This document shows, one piece after another, positions 35,871-47,588 of a stretch of 64,000 bases of DNA. The translations under genes were made by a program, and so were the position numbers. Numbering within the stretch: the first letter of the stretch is position 1; every line of letters starts with the position of its first letter. The stretch spans positions 45,062 to 109,061 of the forward strand of contig MNCI01016353.1 in the NCBI GenBank assembly GCA_015680685.1. Direction: 5' to 3'. Below the pieces are notes generated by a model. That model was not told the origin of the DNA. It worked only from the letters and a program-made list of their open reading frames with translations, and did no database searches. This stretch comes from Gnetum montanum (lineage: Eukaryota > Streptophyta > Gnetopsida > Gnetales > Gnetaceae).

Positions 35871-38430
35871 ATGGCCTCAAAAAATGATACATCACCACCT
35901 ACCAAGGAGATAAGAAGAAGCAATGATAGAATCATTGATGAAGAAGAATGGGGGATGCCAATGTAAACAAGAATCACTTATGCTTACACTAATCCTTATC
36001 ATCCAGACTTCACTTTCATCCTTCATCAGAACAATCAAATGAGATGGAGGGACATGCAAGGCAACATAGTCCTACCTCCAGAATGTGCAGCACTTAACAT
36101 GCTCCAAACTACCTTAAGGGGAATGCATTTGGATCAAATCTAGGAAGGTTATCATGTGACTCAACACATGACAAGATCCTATGAACCCACAAAGGAACAT
36201 ATGAGGAGAGATGCTGCCATGGAGATCAAACATGTACATAGCAAAGGGAAGTAGGTCAACACTTTTTTTGTCTTCGAAGAACTTGATGCTGATGCATTTA
36301 TTTTAGAGAAACTCCATCAAAATCATGAGGAGCCTTCAAAAACACCTATCATTAGACTTGAGAAACCTATCAAAGCCCAACTTCATTCCACTCTAGTAGA
36401 GACACCTAAGGAGGAGGCTACTAACTCAAGGTATAAGCAAGAATCAGGGCCAAGAGCTCTTGCTAAATCCTACAAAGAAGCATACAAGAGTCATGAAAGG
36501 AGAACAAGATAGCATGCTTTTCCTCCTACCTCATCTGCCTCATCATGATCATCAATGGACTCTAATAGAAGATGACACAAGTACTAAAACTATGATATGG
36601 AAGAAAGAAGGACTCATGACCATCATGATTGATATTCAAGACACTCTGCTATAGAAGATGAAGAGTATGAACAAAGGAGATGAATGGATTGAAGAGAGGA
36701 TCAAGAAAGGTATGAGCACAGAAGGGGTCACCACTGCAATAGAGCATACGAACTCAACCATGATGATGAACCCCTCATGGCAACCTGAAGCATGATAAAC
36801 ATTCAAGAAGTTGTCCACATACCAACCAAGCACATGAGGGATAACTAAATCAAATGGGTAGATATGAACAACATGCCGAGATTTGAAGATGACTATAATT
36901 TTGATCCACAACATCACCTTCAAGCTTTCCATGATGCCTACGTCCTCCAAAATATCAAGAGTAATTGGCAAAAATTAAAGCTATTTTTCAAAACACTTGT
37001 CAAGCATGTTGAGAGCTAGTACAAGTCATTAGAACTTGAATCAATCAAATGCTGAAGTACCATGCTTGAATTCTTTAATGACAAATATCAAACCTATTCA
37101 TGAGTGTCCAACCTAAGAAAACAAATCCAGGGATGGAAGTAAGGGACTCATAAGACCCTTAATGTAGTAATGGATAAATACTATTCACTATTGCACATAT
37201 GCCCAAGCCACAAATTTTCACCAAGGGAATAACTTAAGCATACTATAGATGGGTTGTGAAGCAAAACTAGAGAGATTCCTTGAGTTTATGCCCAAGGCAG
37301 GTTATCAAAAATTACCACCCATCACATCCAAAGACTAATTGGTCAAGTGGCAAAGGAGGAAGATGAGCTAAGAAAGAGGGTATTGACTAAAGAGTATAAC
37401 AAAGATCCATCAATTCAAAAAGGAGATGCACAAGTTTATGATACATAAGAGGAGGAAACCCTAGATCAGACTATCTAGAAAAAAACTCTATCGATCCCAA
37501 AATCTATAAATGACATTGCAACCAAAGAAAAGAAAATGTGGGATTATGTTGATGAAAATTTTGCAATAGAATTAAAGATTATGGAGGAAAGAATAGAACA
37601 AGCCTTTGGAAAAGGCAAAGACAAGAAGAAAAAAATAGATTTTGAATAGAAAGGAAAAGTTACTTTAGTGGCTAAGTGCTTAGACACCAACTTCATAAAT
37701 GAGAGAGGTTACACTATGTGTCAGTACGGACATCCCAAGGGTTGTTGCCTAGTCATGACACATCAACAAGAGACAAGAAAATACACACTCAATCCCAAAT
37801 TTGTTAAAAGGTAGATGCCCAAACAGTTACCTTATTCTCAAGGTAACTACCAATAGAACCTTCAACCAATGTATTATCCTAGTGGAGCCTTGCTGCAGCC
37901 ACATGACCAATACCATAAATAGTGGCAACAGTCTCAATCGTGGGCTATGCAACCACCATGTTAATAGTATCCATATCGACAACCTGATCTTTATGGATAC
38001 TATGTCCAATGTCGAATCTCACCAAAAAATGCAACTATTCAGACTCCATAGTATTATTCGTTAGAATACTAACAACCAACACCACCAAGGATCAACTCAA
38101 ACCCATACATGCATCTACAAATAGTCAATGCTTCAAATCAACATCCAAATCCTTTACCACTAGTGCAACAACCTACTATGCAAATTGAATTGCCATCATA
38201 ATCACAGTAGAGAAAAGTTGCAAGGGTCGCAAACATTTAGATCAAGAATCATACCAATAACACTAAGGGCCAAATGAAGAAACATCATTTCTTTAGGACA
38301 AGTCCTAAAAAGGCTAGTAGAATTAGATCTTTAATGAGACCAACTTCCCCTACCATAGATTCTCTTACTACCAACAAGCTTCTGTCATCATCCAATCCAA
38401 ACATGCAAATTGTCATGCTTACAGAAATAG
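35871..38430 (+). pseudogene. Element A gag
   Basis: ATG at 35871 (MASKNDTSPPTKE). An early block, HPDFTFILHQNN and WRDMQGNIVLPPE, matches C and D gag. The central Retrotrans_gag-type block (about 36905-37260) with HHLQAFHDAYV, KTLVKHVES and YKSLELESIKC matches element B. The C-terminal half is rich in Gln, Pro, Asn and Tyr, and a CQYGHPKGCC motif is not a normal zinc knuckle. Many in-frame stops are scattered through the gene. Confidence 0.8.
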
Positions 38431-38469
38431 TCACAAACTAAATTAAGGCATGGCCACTCCCTAAGAAGA

Positions 38470-38880
38470 GAATTGATTTAGGATTGTCTTTGATCTATTT
38501 ACAAGTAGCTAGAAATCTACCATTCAAATCTCTACTAAACTCAGGTTCTAGTGTAAATCTAATCTCTCATGAAACATATCAAGCATGGAACCTCTTGCCA
38601 TTGAAGGAATGCAATATTAAGTTAGAGTTTGCAAATTAATCTATTTTCATTTCTTTGGGACAAATTGACCATGTAGTGACCACTATCAATGGGTGGCCTT
38701 ATCTGGTATATTTTCTAGTAATTGATGTGAAAGAAGCTGATAAGGAATTTCCAATTATCATGGGGAAAGCATGGCTTAGCACAATTGATGCTAAGCTAAG
38801 TATGTGAGATCTATCTATTGAGATCTCTAAGGAAGATAAACATGGAACCATACATACACAGCAAATCCCATGCATTACTA
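38470..38880 (+). pseudogene. Element A aspartic protease
   Basis: KSLLNSGSSVNLISHETYQAW replaces the catalytic Asp by Asn (NSG). It is followed by VVTTINGWPYLVYFLVI and FPIIMGKAWLS. Its order and spacing match the C and D proteases. It is preceded by gag and followed by a short remnant of pol. Confidence 0.8.
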
Positions 38881-39344
38881 CTGAAAGAAAAGGATGCAGT
38901 TGTGGACCGATCATTTAGAATGTTAACATAGTGACCATACTAGTCCACAACAACAACAATGAAAAACAAATGTGTGCAAAAGAAAGAGTACGAACTACCA
39001 AATCAAAAGACACCATGTGGCCACTAACCAAAAATCAAAAATCATCTAAAACATGCATGGAAACATTTGAATCACTTACTAATTTCTATTCTCAAAAAAT
39101 GACTCCAACTATGGACCCAAAAATGAAAATAATAAATCATAATCATACACCAAAAGGGAAAGAGAATAAGTACTTAGATGATCAAAACTCAACTACCATC
39201 AAGATCACATGGGATAATAATAGAAAAGTTAAATCAATAAAGATGGTAAGTGAATCATCTAAAGTGTATGATCTAGGAAACCTAAGGAGCATTTTCCGAA
39301 CACTCGTCCATGAGTGCAGTTGTGGGGGAGACACTTTACCTTGA
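38881..39344 (+). pseudogene. Element A: post-protease linker joined to pol C-terminal tail
   Basis: An open stretch (38931-39344) starts in the Lys/Asn-rich linker that normally precedes RT. It ends with SIFRTLVHECSCGGDTLP and a stop. That ending parallels SIFQISFQLSYGGDGHPC at the integrase end of element C, and the sequence after it is the AT-rich region that follows integrase in C and D. The simplest reading is one internal deletion from before RT to the last ~20 codons of pol. Confidence 0.6.
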
Positions 39345-40850
39345 TGCTAGAATTAATAACTGTTTTTTCATTTTTTTATTTTATAATTCTTTTTACTTTT
39401 GCTATTTCTTGATACAATTTTTTCTAATCTTCTATATCTTTTACATTTTTTAACATCTCGCTATTTTTTCACATTTTTCATTTCTCAAATTTTTGATAAT
39501 CTTTAATATTTTTTAATTCTTTAACATTTTTCATTCTTTACACTATTTCATAATTCTTGCTATCTTTTTCATTTCTTTTATACATTTTTTTTTCAAACCC
39601 TTTGAAAATAATTTTGATTACTAATAAGACACATTACAAATAAAGGGAAGATGTAGTCCAATAAAGTGAAGATTTCTCTATTTTATGAAGTCATAAGGGA
39701 CTAATTATTTAAATAGTAAGCCCACATCATCCATCCATCCATTCCATTAATAAGAGATTCTTACCATGGCTATAATTATATTCTTTGCCATCATACAACT
39801 AAGAATAAACTTGTGATCATTATGCTTGGACAAAAAAGTGAAAAACCAAGATGGAATGAAAAGGGTGTGACATCAAGGGGATTTGTGGATTCTTTTGGAT
39901 TACTATTGTGAGTTCTATCATGTTGCTAAGGTTGTATTATGTTCTTATAGATCTAGTAAAAAATGGAAGTAAGTGTAAAATAAGTGCTACCTTGAAAGGT
40001 TGACAAAGAAAAATAAAAGAGCACAAAATAAATTTCTAGGGGCCCCACTAAAAAGACATGTTACCTATGCCTGAAGGTAGGAAACTTCTCAAAAATCTAA
40101 AAAATAAACAAAGTACCATAAAAAAACTCCTCCATTGGACAATACAACAAGTGACAATACTCCTTCCAACATTGATAGTCTTACAGTTGTAATCCCAAGA
40201 GATGACATGATGCGATGTCACTAGACAATGGCCTGGACTTGTTTTGAATCTTGGATAGAAAGGCTAGTGATTACTTTAACTACTAATAAAACATAAGAAT
40301 TCATTATTCCTATGGTAAGACACCTCACATCTCGATTTCTACAATCCCTTCTAAGTCAATCTCATCTTACTATTTGAATAGTCATAACTTGTGGTTTTGA
40401 GTAACATAGCATTATTTTCTTAATTTGGTTGTACTAACATGTGTGCTTTGCTAAACATATGTGTTACATTCAACTCCTTAAGTGATACTTTAGGCATGGT
40501 TAGACAAGGGCATTAAGGTTTGGAGCCTGCTTTGGGGAGGACCTACTTGTGTAACTGTTGTATCTTATACCTACCAAGTAATTCCCCATCATCTTAAACC
40601 TTCCAGCATCAACAAACATCAATAACACTTTCCATATCATTTAAACTATTCGTTCTCACTACATGAACTCATTACCCTTCGTATCCATCTTATGAACTCT
40701 AGTCACCGAGATTCCTTCTCTATGAACTTTCAATGACAAAATTTTAACAAACATATGTATATCTCTATCATCCAAACCTTCAAAGCAACCTTAAAACCTT
40801 CCAGAAATCCAAAAGAACTAATTTTTTTCATTTGACTCTTATGAAAAATC
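39345..40850 (+). other. Element A 3' untranslated region
   Basis: It begins with a T-rich run (39360-39600) that also occurs after the coding region in B, C and D. It contains GGGGTGTGACATCAAGGG-like, AAGACATGTTACCTATGCCT and GCCTGCTTTGGGGAGGACC blocks shared with B (and in part with C and D). No ORF. Confidence 0.6.
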
Positions 40851-40854
40851 CAAA

Positions 40855-40950
40855 TTTTTAATATTAGGTCCCCGATGTTGGGTCCACACCGATATTAGAT
40901 CCCTAATGTTTAGTTCCAAATATCACATCTGCCAAAAAGTATAAATACAT
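40855..40950 (+). promoter_or_regulatory. Element A internal promoter candidate
   Basis: Motifs AATATTAGGTCCCCGATGTT and GATATTAGATCCCTAATGTT, then ATATCACATCT, lie just upstream of TATAAATA at 40940-40947. The arrangement imitates the element's own LTR U3 (repeated GATAT/ATATC words, then TATAAATAC). It is followed by a long leader and the third ORF, so it likely drove a separate transcript. Confidence 0.62.
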
Positions 40951-41199
40951 AAGAACCTAGTCAAAATTTTTTCACCATTTTTCATTTGAACCAAGGAAGA
41001 TTTTTCAAATTTTCTTCTTTGATTTGAGCTCTAACCCCCTAGATTTCCCAAGCCATAACTTGGCTGTTATCACTCTGATTTTTGTGATTCTTGAACCTAT
41101 TTGATCATAGAGTGCTCATCGTAGTTATGGGAGGATGCTACTAAGGAAAATCTAATCCAATTTTTCAAAATTTCCTAATGCCTAGAAGGTATCTTAAGG

Positions 41200-41494
41200 G
41201 TAAGTATGAAGTGGAAATTGAAATTTTTAATAAGAACTAATCATGAGAAAGCTAGAACACTTAAATAATACTCTTAAGGAACCATAACCAATTATAATGA
41301 GCTATAAATAAGAGAAAAGTAGATAATTGTGAGGAGTTACAAGGAAATTAACACTTATATGGTAACTTTTGAAATTTTATCTAACTTTGCAGTCATAAAC
41401 TAAGAACTTAATGTAACTAAGGGAATGAGTAAGGTATGAAACCATTAAGAATAAATGTGAATACATTACTAGTTTTAATTCTTAATGATTGTAG
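41200..41494 (+). other. Candidate intron in leader of element A third ORF
   Basis: The donor AAGG|GTAAGTATG begins at 41200 and fits the plant consensus well. The acceptor GATTGTAG|ATG ends at 41494, immediately before the start codon of the third ORF, with branch-point-like TTCTTAATG upstream. Element B has the same pair (49254 and 49488). Length 295 nt. Inferred from sequence only. Confidence 0.5.
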
Positions 41495-43657
41495 ATGGTC
41501 CCAAAGAGAGGAACATAAGGAGGACCCTCACAAGGTGCAAGTAAGAGATCAAGAGCACAAGGTAGAGGCCAAATAGGAGGACAAGAACAGAAATGAGGAG
41601 CAGGAAGCCTAATCATTTAGCAATCATCAAGAAACTCTTGCTATGGTAAAATCATCACAAGGAGAGATAGAGGAACCACAAGTTCCAAGACAATGCCTCA
41701 CATTGTCACAGGACTGCCTCCAAGACATCAAGAAAGGTCCATCCTAATCATAGTCATTATAGAGATGAACTTTGGCCCATTTTTGGAGTTCACCCTTAAA
41801 GCAGTCAAGACATAACTCAAGGAATCACCACTATGACCCATCTTTTCTAACAGTGGCAAATGGTACCTTGGGAAAACCTACCAGTTCTAGCACAACAAGG
41901 AAGAGGGTACCATAGTTGACATTGGAGGAGTCTCAATTTCATTCTTGATTAAGGCAATTGCAAAGGCTCTGAATATACCCAATGAAGGGGCAAGGTTAGC
42001 ACATCTATCCACCCAATCAGATCTTGAAACCATAAAACTATGGTTGAAACGGGCATATGGCAAAGAAGATAAGGGCTATAATGAGCTAACTTTAGAAGAA
42101 AGAATCTACTTCAAAATTGGCACCTATCACCTATTCCCAACAAAAGGACTCAACCAACTATCTACTTATGTGGCTAGAGGAAGTGAGATTATAATTGGAA
42201 AATACAATGCCAACCTCTCACAACTCTTCTTTATGGAAATACAGAGGTACTTTGAAGAAAGGAAGGCAAGAAAGCCAACACTTCCATTTTCCTGCCTTAT
42301 CAAAAACTTGTGCAAGCAAGACAAAATCCTAGGATACACCAATGACATTCCCAGGAGAGCCCAAAATGCTTCATATGTTGAATTACTCAAACTAGCATGA
42401 TCCAAGAAAGATCAAGGTGAAGAACAAGAACAAGAGCAACAATAGTAGCAACAAGAATAGCAAGTTCCACAACTATCACTACAAGATTATAGATTGTTGA
42501 TGAGTCATCTACAATAGATTTTAGAAACTATCAACTAGGGAACAAGGGAAGAGGAAAACCTTTACAAAGTTATTGACAGTGCCTTCTAGTCCATAGTTTC
42601 AATAGATCAAGCAATTGGAAAAATCTCACTATATTTAGAAGGATAAGTCCAATGGTCACAATAGATCTTTGGGAATGCTACATCATTCCAAGTGGTGCTA
42701 GAGACAGGAAAAGGAACCAAAATAGTGGTAATGCAACACCAAGATGCAACAATAGAAGCAAAAGTGATCACTGATCACATTAAAGAAACATTCAACATAC
42801 CTGTTATGCCACCAGTAGATCTAACCAGAGCTAGAGATGCTCAAATGTTAGCTAGAACCTCAATGACTCCTACTGACCATGAGGATGTGTTTGATAGACT
42901 ACTGCAAACTAGGCAAGTAATGAAAACACTTTTTGACATCCCTAATAATGTCATTGTAATACAACCTGAGCTCATTGCTACCAAGGAAAAACTAGTCATG
43001 GCAGAGACAAGGGTAAAGCATATAGAGAATGAAATTTTGAAATTACAAGAAGAGCTTGCAGCCCTGAGATCTAAATGAAGAGATCAAACTCAATTTGTTG
43101 CACTTGACTAGATAGAGTAGTTTAGAATTGAACAAATGAACTTCTTAATTGAGCAAAATAAACAAATGTCAATAGAGAAGGAGAAAGTAATATGAAATGC
43201 CTCAGTGGTAGAAGCACAAACATATGCATATCTTAAGGCACTTACTATAGTACAAGAGGATAATAAACAACTTGCTACTAATAACATGAGGTTGACCATT
43301 ATGGAAAAGTAGAAAAACATCTTTGAGGAAAACATGCAAGGGAAAAAAGATGTAGCAACAAACCTAGCTAGAAGGTTATCTGATTATCATGAATTACGTG
43401 AGAAGGCCAAAGCATTTGAAGAGGAGAGAAGGTATTTCGTAGCTTGGTATGTCAAGGCAAATCAAATGTTTCCGTAGCTGTTGTGCCCATGGGATGTACC
43501 TACTCCATCACACATTGCACAATAAGCATGGATGGTACATGACCCACAAATAGAAAAGGAAAAGCTTTAGGTGCTCCTAAATCAATACAAGTTCTAGAAG
43601 CCTAGCAACAAGGGGAAGTAACTAATGGAGTAGCCTCCGCCACCAGGAACTACATAA
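41495..43657 (+). pseudogene. Element A third ORF: plant-transposon-protein-like domain plus coiled coil
   Basis: ATG at 41495, stop at 43657, about 720 codons if frames were intact. A short Arg/Gly/Gln-rich N-terminus is followed by a domain of about 230 residues (to ~42400), which includes WYLGKTYQF, ALNIPNEGARLAHL, ERIYFKIGTYHLFPTKGL and TLPFSCLIKNLC. The last block resembles the 'putative plant transposon protein' domain. After a Gln-rich linker come GKGTKIVVMQHQDA (about 42705) and then predicted coiled coil (42960-43440). The end has a Pro-rich PPPPGTT-type tail. Stops at several places; the longest open pieces are 41945-42400 and 42692-43078. Function unknown. Confidence 0.7.
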
Positions 43658-43842
43658 GGCTACATGAAACTTCACCAAATTTTTTTTGATAAAGTTTTCA
43701 TGTCATATCTTATGTCATTTTGCAAACACCGCTATGACAATTAAGAGTCATGTACATAGTAGTCAGTGTCATGTAAATCGACCTCCCAATTTTGTAAGGA
43801 ACTCCATCCTCATTTTGTTTTAACTCAAGGATGTGTTTTTAG

Positions 43843-43857
43843 TCAATCATGGAGGTA
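43843..43857 (+). other. Polypurine tract of element A
   Basis: CATGGAGGTA just before the 3' LTR, in the place of TTGTGGGGGCA in B and CGTGGGGGTA in D; partly decayed. Confidence 0.65.
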
Positions 43858-44764
43858 TGATAAATCATATTTTGATCAACTACGATATTGAGCATCTAAT
43901 ATTGAAGTCATGTTATATGATCCTCAATATCAAGGCACAAGCTATGATGTTGGATATCTGATATTGCGGACATGTGCAAGCCTATAAATACAACACTTAG
44001 GTGCATGGTCCAAACAACAATTTCACTCCACCTTAGCAAAACTTTGTCAATTTTTTTCTTGATTTTAGTACTTAGCACTTAGCAATGTATGCCTGCAGTG
44101 TGGTGTGAAATGATTGTACAAAGTCTTTATTTGAGCATCCTGTACTTAGAGGTAAGTGTGAATGACAATAAAGATTGAGATTACTTTTCACCATTGCAAC
44201 ATCCACTTAGTTTTTATTGTTTACCTAGAATAATGTTTACTGTTTTCATTTAGTCTACTACTTTTTTTTCTTAGTTACTATTTACTTTCCCATGAACTTT
44301 AATTTTATTGATGTTAAACAGAATGGATACAACTAATTATGAGCATTAAGTGTGACTATTTGGTAACCTAGTAGTATTATCGCTTGGTTCGCCTAGTAGT
44401 GAGGTACTTGGTAATCCCAGTAACAATTACATAAGTCCAAGACATGTGCAGAGAGTCAAAATTAAATATCCATCATGTAGGCTAGACTAGATTCATTTGT
44501 TGTTTACTTAGACTTAGAAACCACTTTCATTTACCTTATGTTTACTAGGAGTAAGATGGCCAAAGCAACATCAATTATCATACACCTCATTATGAGTTAA
44601 ACCCATATGCATTGATTTTACTAACTCATGTGGAAAGACAAAAATCATGAACTTAAACAAATTATTAGCATAATCACATTATCTTGTCTATGGAATTTGA
44701 CCAGGCTATGTGTGAACACTTGTATCTTGTATGGTTGGGTGTTGGACTACTACACCACTCATCA
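43858..44764 (+). repeat. Element A 3' LTR
   Basis: From TGATAAATCATA to CCACTCATCA, followed by target duplication ATTTT. TATAAATA is at 43983-43990 and AATAAA at 44167-44172. Several GATATC sites of the 5' LTR are changed here (for example CTCAATATCAAGG in place of the 14-bp palindrome). Confidence 0.92.
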
Positions 44765-44895
44765 ATTTTACTAGGGAAATTGAGGTGTTATTTGGTATTT
44801 ATTTACATTCATACAAAAGGAAATTTTCCAATGAGAATCATATCTTGTTGATTTAGTTGTAAAGGGTTCCAAGTCTAGTTATGCTCAAGGCAAGT

Positions 44896-45662
44896 TGATG
44901 AGTCATCAATTGTTGGTTGTGATATGACATCCATGATATCGTGTACGCGATATCACGTACGCGATATCACAGCCTAGACACAATATCGCGTACGTGATAT
45001 CGTAGCCTGTCTCTTCATCTATAAATAAGAGGTAGCCAAATTTGGTAGGTGGTTTTTGAGTTTTTTGGAAGTTTTGAAGTTTTAAATTTTAAGTTTTTAG
45101 TAGTTTTCCTCATAACCCTTTTCTCCCAGTGCATGCCCACAGTGTGGTGATTGTAATTGTATGGCATCCTTATTTGAGTGTAATGTACTTGGACACACAC
45201 ATGATCGGCAATAAAGATCAAGATTACTTCATCATTGCAGCATCCACTTAGCTTAATTATTTAATTGTTATTGTTAATTANGTGTACCTAGGCCATGCGC
45301 TTGGTAATCCCAGTGGTAGTTGTGCACAAGGTCCAAGATGTGTACGGATGATTAAGGAATGGATGCTTATCACACTTAGGCTAGTTTAGATTCTCTCTCA
45401 CTCTCTCTCTCTCCTAGTTTAGTTGAGATTATTTACCATCATACCCAGGAGTAGCATTAGTATAGGAACACATCATACATCTCACTCTGGACTAAACCAT
45501 ATGTGACAAAGCTAATACTTGTCTAGGTGGGAAGACATCGAACTGTGATATACGAGTAACTGTCTAGATACCAAAACTAGTCCATCTACAGAGTTTGATC
45601 AGATTGTGTGTGAAACACTCGTACTCGTATGGCTGAGTGTAGGGGTACCTCGCCACTCATCA
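44896..45662 (+). repeat. Element B 5' LTR
   Basis: From TGATGAGTCATC to CCACTCATCA. U3 (44915-45005) has five to six GATATC-type sites, several as ACGCGATATCAC or AATATCGCGTACG. TATAAATA is at 45020-45027 and AATAAA at 45210-45215. Relative to the 3' LTR, a block including CTTGGTAACCCAGTAG-type sequence is missing at the N near 45281. A CT-dinucleotide run lies near 45393-45412. Confidence 0.92.
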
Positions 45663-45680
45663 TTGGCACCGTTGCCGACG
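45663..45680 (+). other. Primer-binding site of element B (tRNA-Asp)
   Basis: TTGGCACCGTTGCCGACG follows the LTR immediately. It matches 15 of 18 positions of the plant tRNA-Asp complement TGGCGCCGTTGCCGGGGA (counting from the second T). tRNA-Asp priming is typical of Athila-type elements. Confidence 0.82.
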
Positions 45681-45803
45681 ACGGTGCTAGTTATCTAGAT
45701 TAGCTATATCATACAAGGTTGTTGTATAGGAATTAATGATACATCTTTTAGGAAGAAATAATTACAAAAAGTCACATACAAATTCACACACAATTGCACA
45801 ACC

Positions 45804-47588
45804 ATGCCTCTCCTACAAGACTACGATAATGTCATATCTAGTGAGGCAATTCATTGGAGAACCAACGAATTATATGACAATGAATATTGGAGTATGCAAT
45901 CTGAGGTGGGGGTTTCTTATAAACATAAATGAAGGAAGCATCATCCCAACGCAAAAAAGCATAACTTACTCGATGATGATCAACCCCTACTGGCCACTAC
46001 AAGCCTAACGCAAATACAAGAGGTTGTTCGAATCTCCTGTAGGAATCATAAAGAGAGCCACCTACCCAAGCTTGATTTAAACAACTTTCCCAATTTCTCA
46101 AGAGGCTATGACTTGGATCTAAAACAACATTTACAAGCCTTCTATGATGCCTATGCATGGAACAACATTCATAATGGGTGGCAAAAAATCAAGCTCTTTC
46201 CTATGACACTCATTGGCCAAGCAAAAGTATGGTATAAATCATTAAAACCAAATTCAATACGATGTTGGACAACAATGGTAGAACTCTTTAAAGAAAGATA
46301 TCAAACCTATGCAAGAGTGTCGGCCTTGAGGAAACAAATCCAAGAGTGGAAACAAGCACAACATGAACCCTTGAACATGGCCTTAGAAAGATATTATGCA
46401 CTGTTAAATAACTATCCTGGCCATGAATTCTTTGAGGAAAGGCTAATGTACCATATCATTGATGGGCTTCGTGATGAAACAAGAGANNNNNNNNNNNNNN
46501 NNNNNNNNNNNNNNNNNNNNNNNNNNNNNNNNNNNNNNNNNNNNNNNNNNNNNNNNNNNNNNNNNNNNNNNNNNNNNNNNNNNNNNNNNNNNNNNNNNNN
46601 NNNNNNNNNNNNNNNNNNNNNNNNNNNNNNNNNNNNNNNNNNNNNNNNNNNNNNNNNNNNNNNNNNNNNNNNNNNNNNNNNNNNNNNNNNNNNNNNNNNN
46701 NNNNNNNNNNNNNNNNNNNNNNNNNNNNNNNNNNNNNNNNNNNNNNNNNNNNNNNNNNNNNNNNNNNNNNNNNNNNNNNNNNNNNNNNNNNNNNNNNNNN
46801 NNNNNNNNNNNNNNNNNNNNNNNNNNNNNNNNNNNNNNNNNNNNNNNNNNNNNNNNNNNNNNNNNNNNNNNNNNNNNNNNNNNNNNNNNNNNNNNNNNNN
46901 NNNNNNNNNNNNNNNNNNNNNNNNNNNNNNNNNNNNNNNNNNNNNNNNNNNNNNNNNNNNNNNNNNNNNNNNNNNNNNNNNNNNNNNNNNNNNNNNNNNN
47001 NNNNNNNNNNNNNNNNNNNNNNNNNNNNNNNNNNNNNNNNNNNNNNNNNNNNNNNNNNNNNNNNNNNNNNNNNNNNNNNNNNNNNNNNNNNNNNNNNNNN
47101 NNNNNNNNNNNNNNNNNNNNNNNNNNNNNNNNNNNNNNNNNNNNNNNNNNNNNNNNNNNNNNNNNNNNNNNNNNNNNNNNNNNNNNNNNNNNNNNNNNNN
47201 NNNNNNNNNNNNNNNNNNNNNNNNNNNNNNNAGCACAAGTCCAACACTATGGTGCATCCTTCTCCTTGAACCCGACGCCTCGTGTTACTTCATCAAGGCC
47301 ACCAATTAACACTCCAACAACCATATGGCCCAATACAGCCATGGAGGGCGATGTCCCGATCCTTGCATGCCATCTTACGATCTCAAGTATCATAGTGGGT
47401 CAACTCTTTACCCGGGAACCACGTCTTACAAATCGCCCCACTATGCTTACTATAATCAAGTGTGTGAACCCCAATGGGGTAAGTATGACCAAGTTTCAAT
47501 ATTTCCAACATGCAAGGATCCTCATCTTTCATTTATTAATCCTCATCATTCTCAACTGTTGAGTTATGGGGAATATCCCCCATTCTAA
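45804..47588 (+). pseudogene. Element B gag (with assembly gap)
   Basis: ATG at 45804 (MPLLQDYDNVISSEAIHW), one stop near 45930. The conserved Retrotrans_gag block (46113-46486) then stays fully open: LKQHLQAFYDAYAW, AKVWYKSLKPNSIRCW, RYQTYARVSALRKQI and YHIIDGLRDETR. The gap covers 46487-47231. The C-terminus after the gap is rich in Tyr, Pro and His and ends at a TAA at 47586-47588. Compared with A, the ~300-residue N-terminal part with the FTFILH block is absent. This is the best preserved gag in the window. Confidence 0.82.
46487..47231. other. Assembly gap (745 N)
   Basis: A run of Ns inside element B gag. Comparison with A suggests that the missing part is mainly the second half of gag, but whether the gap length is true is unknown. 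Confidence 0.98.

Larger units (their letters stand above)
34814..44764 (+). mobile_element. Element A: pol-deleted Athila-like retrotransposon with third ORF
   Basis: About 9.95 kb. The 5-base target duplication ATTTT flanks both ends (34809-34813 and 44765-44769). LTRs are 909 and 907 bp, TG...CA. Internal order: primer site, gag, protease, a short pol-C-terminal remnant, AT-rich 3' region, internal promoter, leader with candidate intron, third ORF, polypurine tract. RT, RNase H and integrase are absent, so the element needed another copy for movement. LTRs are similar but clearly diverged (roughly 85-90 percent by eye), so the insertion is old. Confidence 0.9.

Noticed and set aside
45393-45412. 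CT microsatellite in the LTR of element B
   Set aside because: Real but ordinary; present in both LTRs and therefore an inherited LTR feature.
46113-47562. Long open frames spanning the run of Ns on both strands
   Set aside because: Their length is an artefact of the 745-base gap. Only the plus-strand gag parts on either side are supported.
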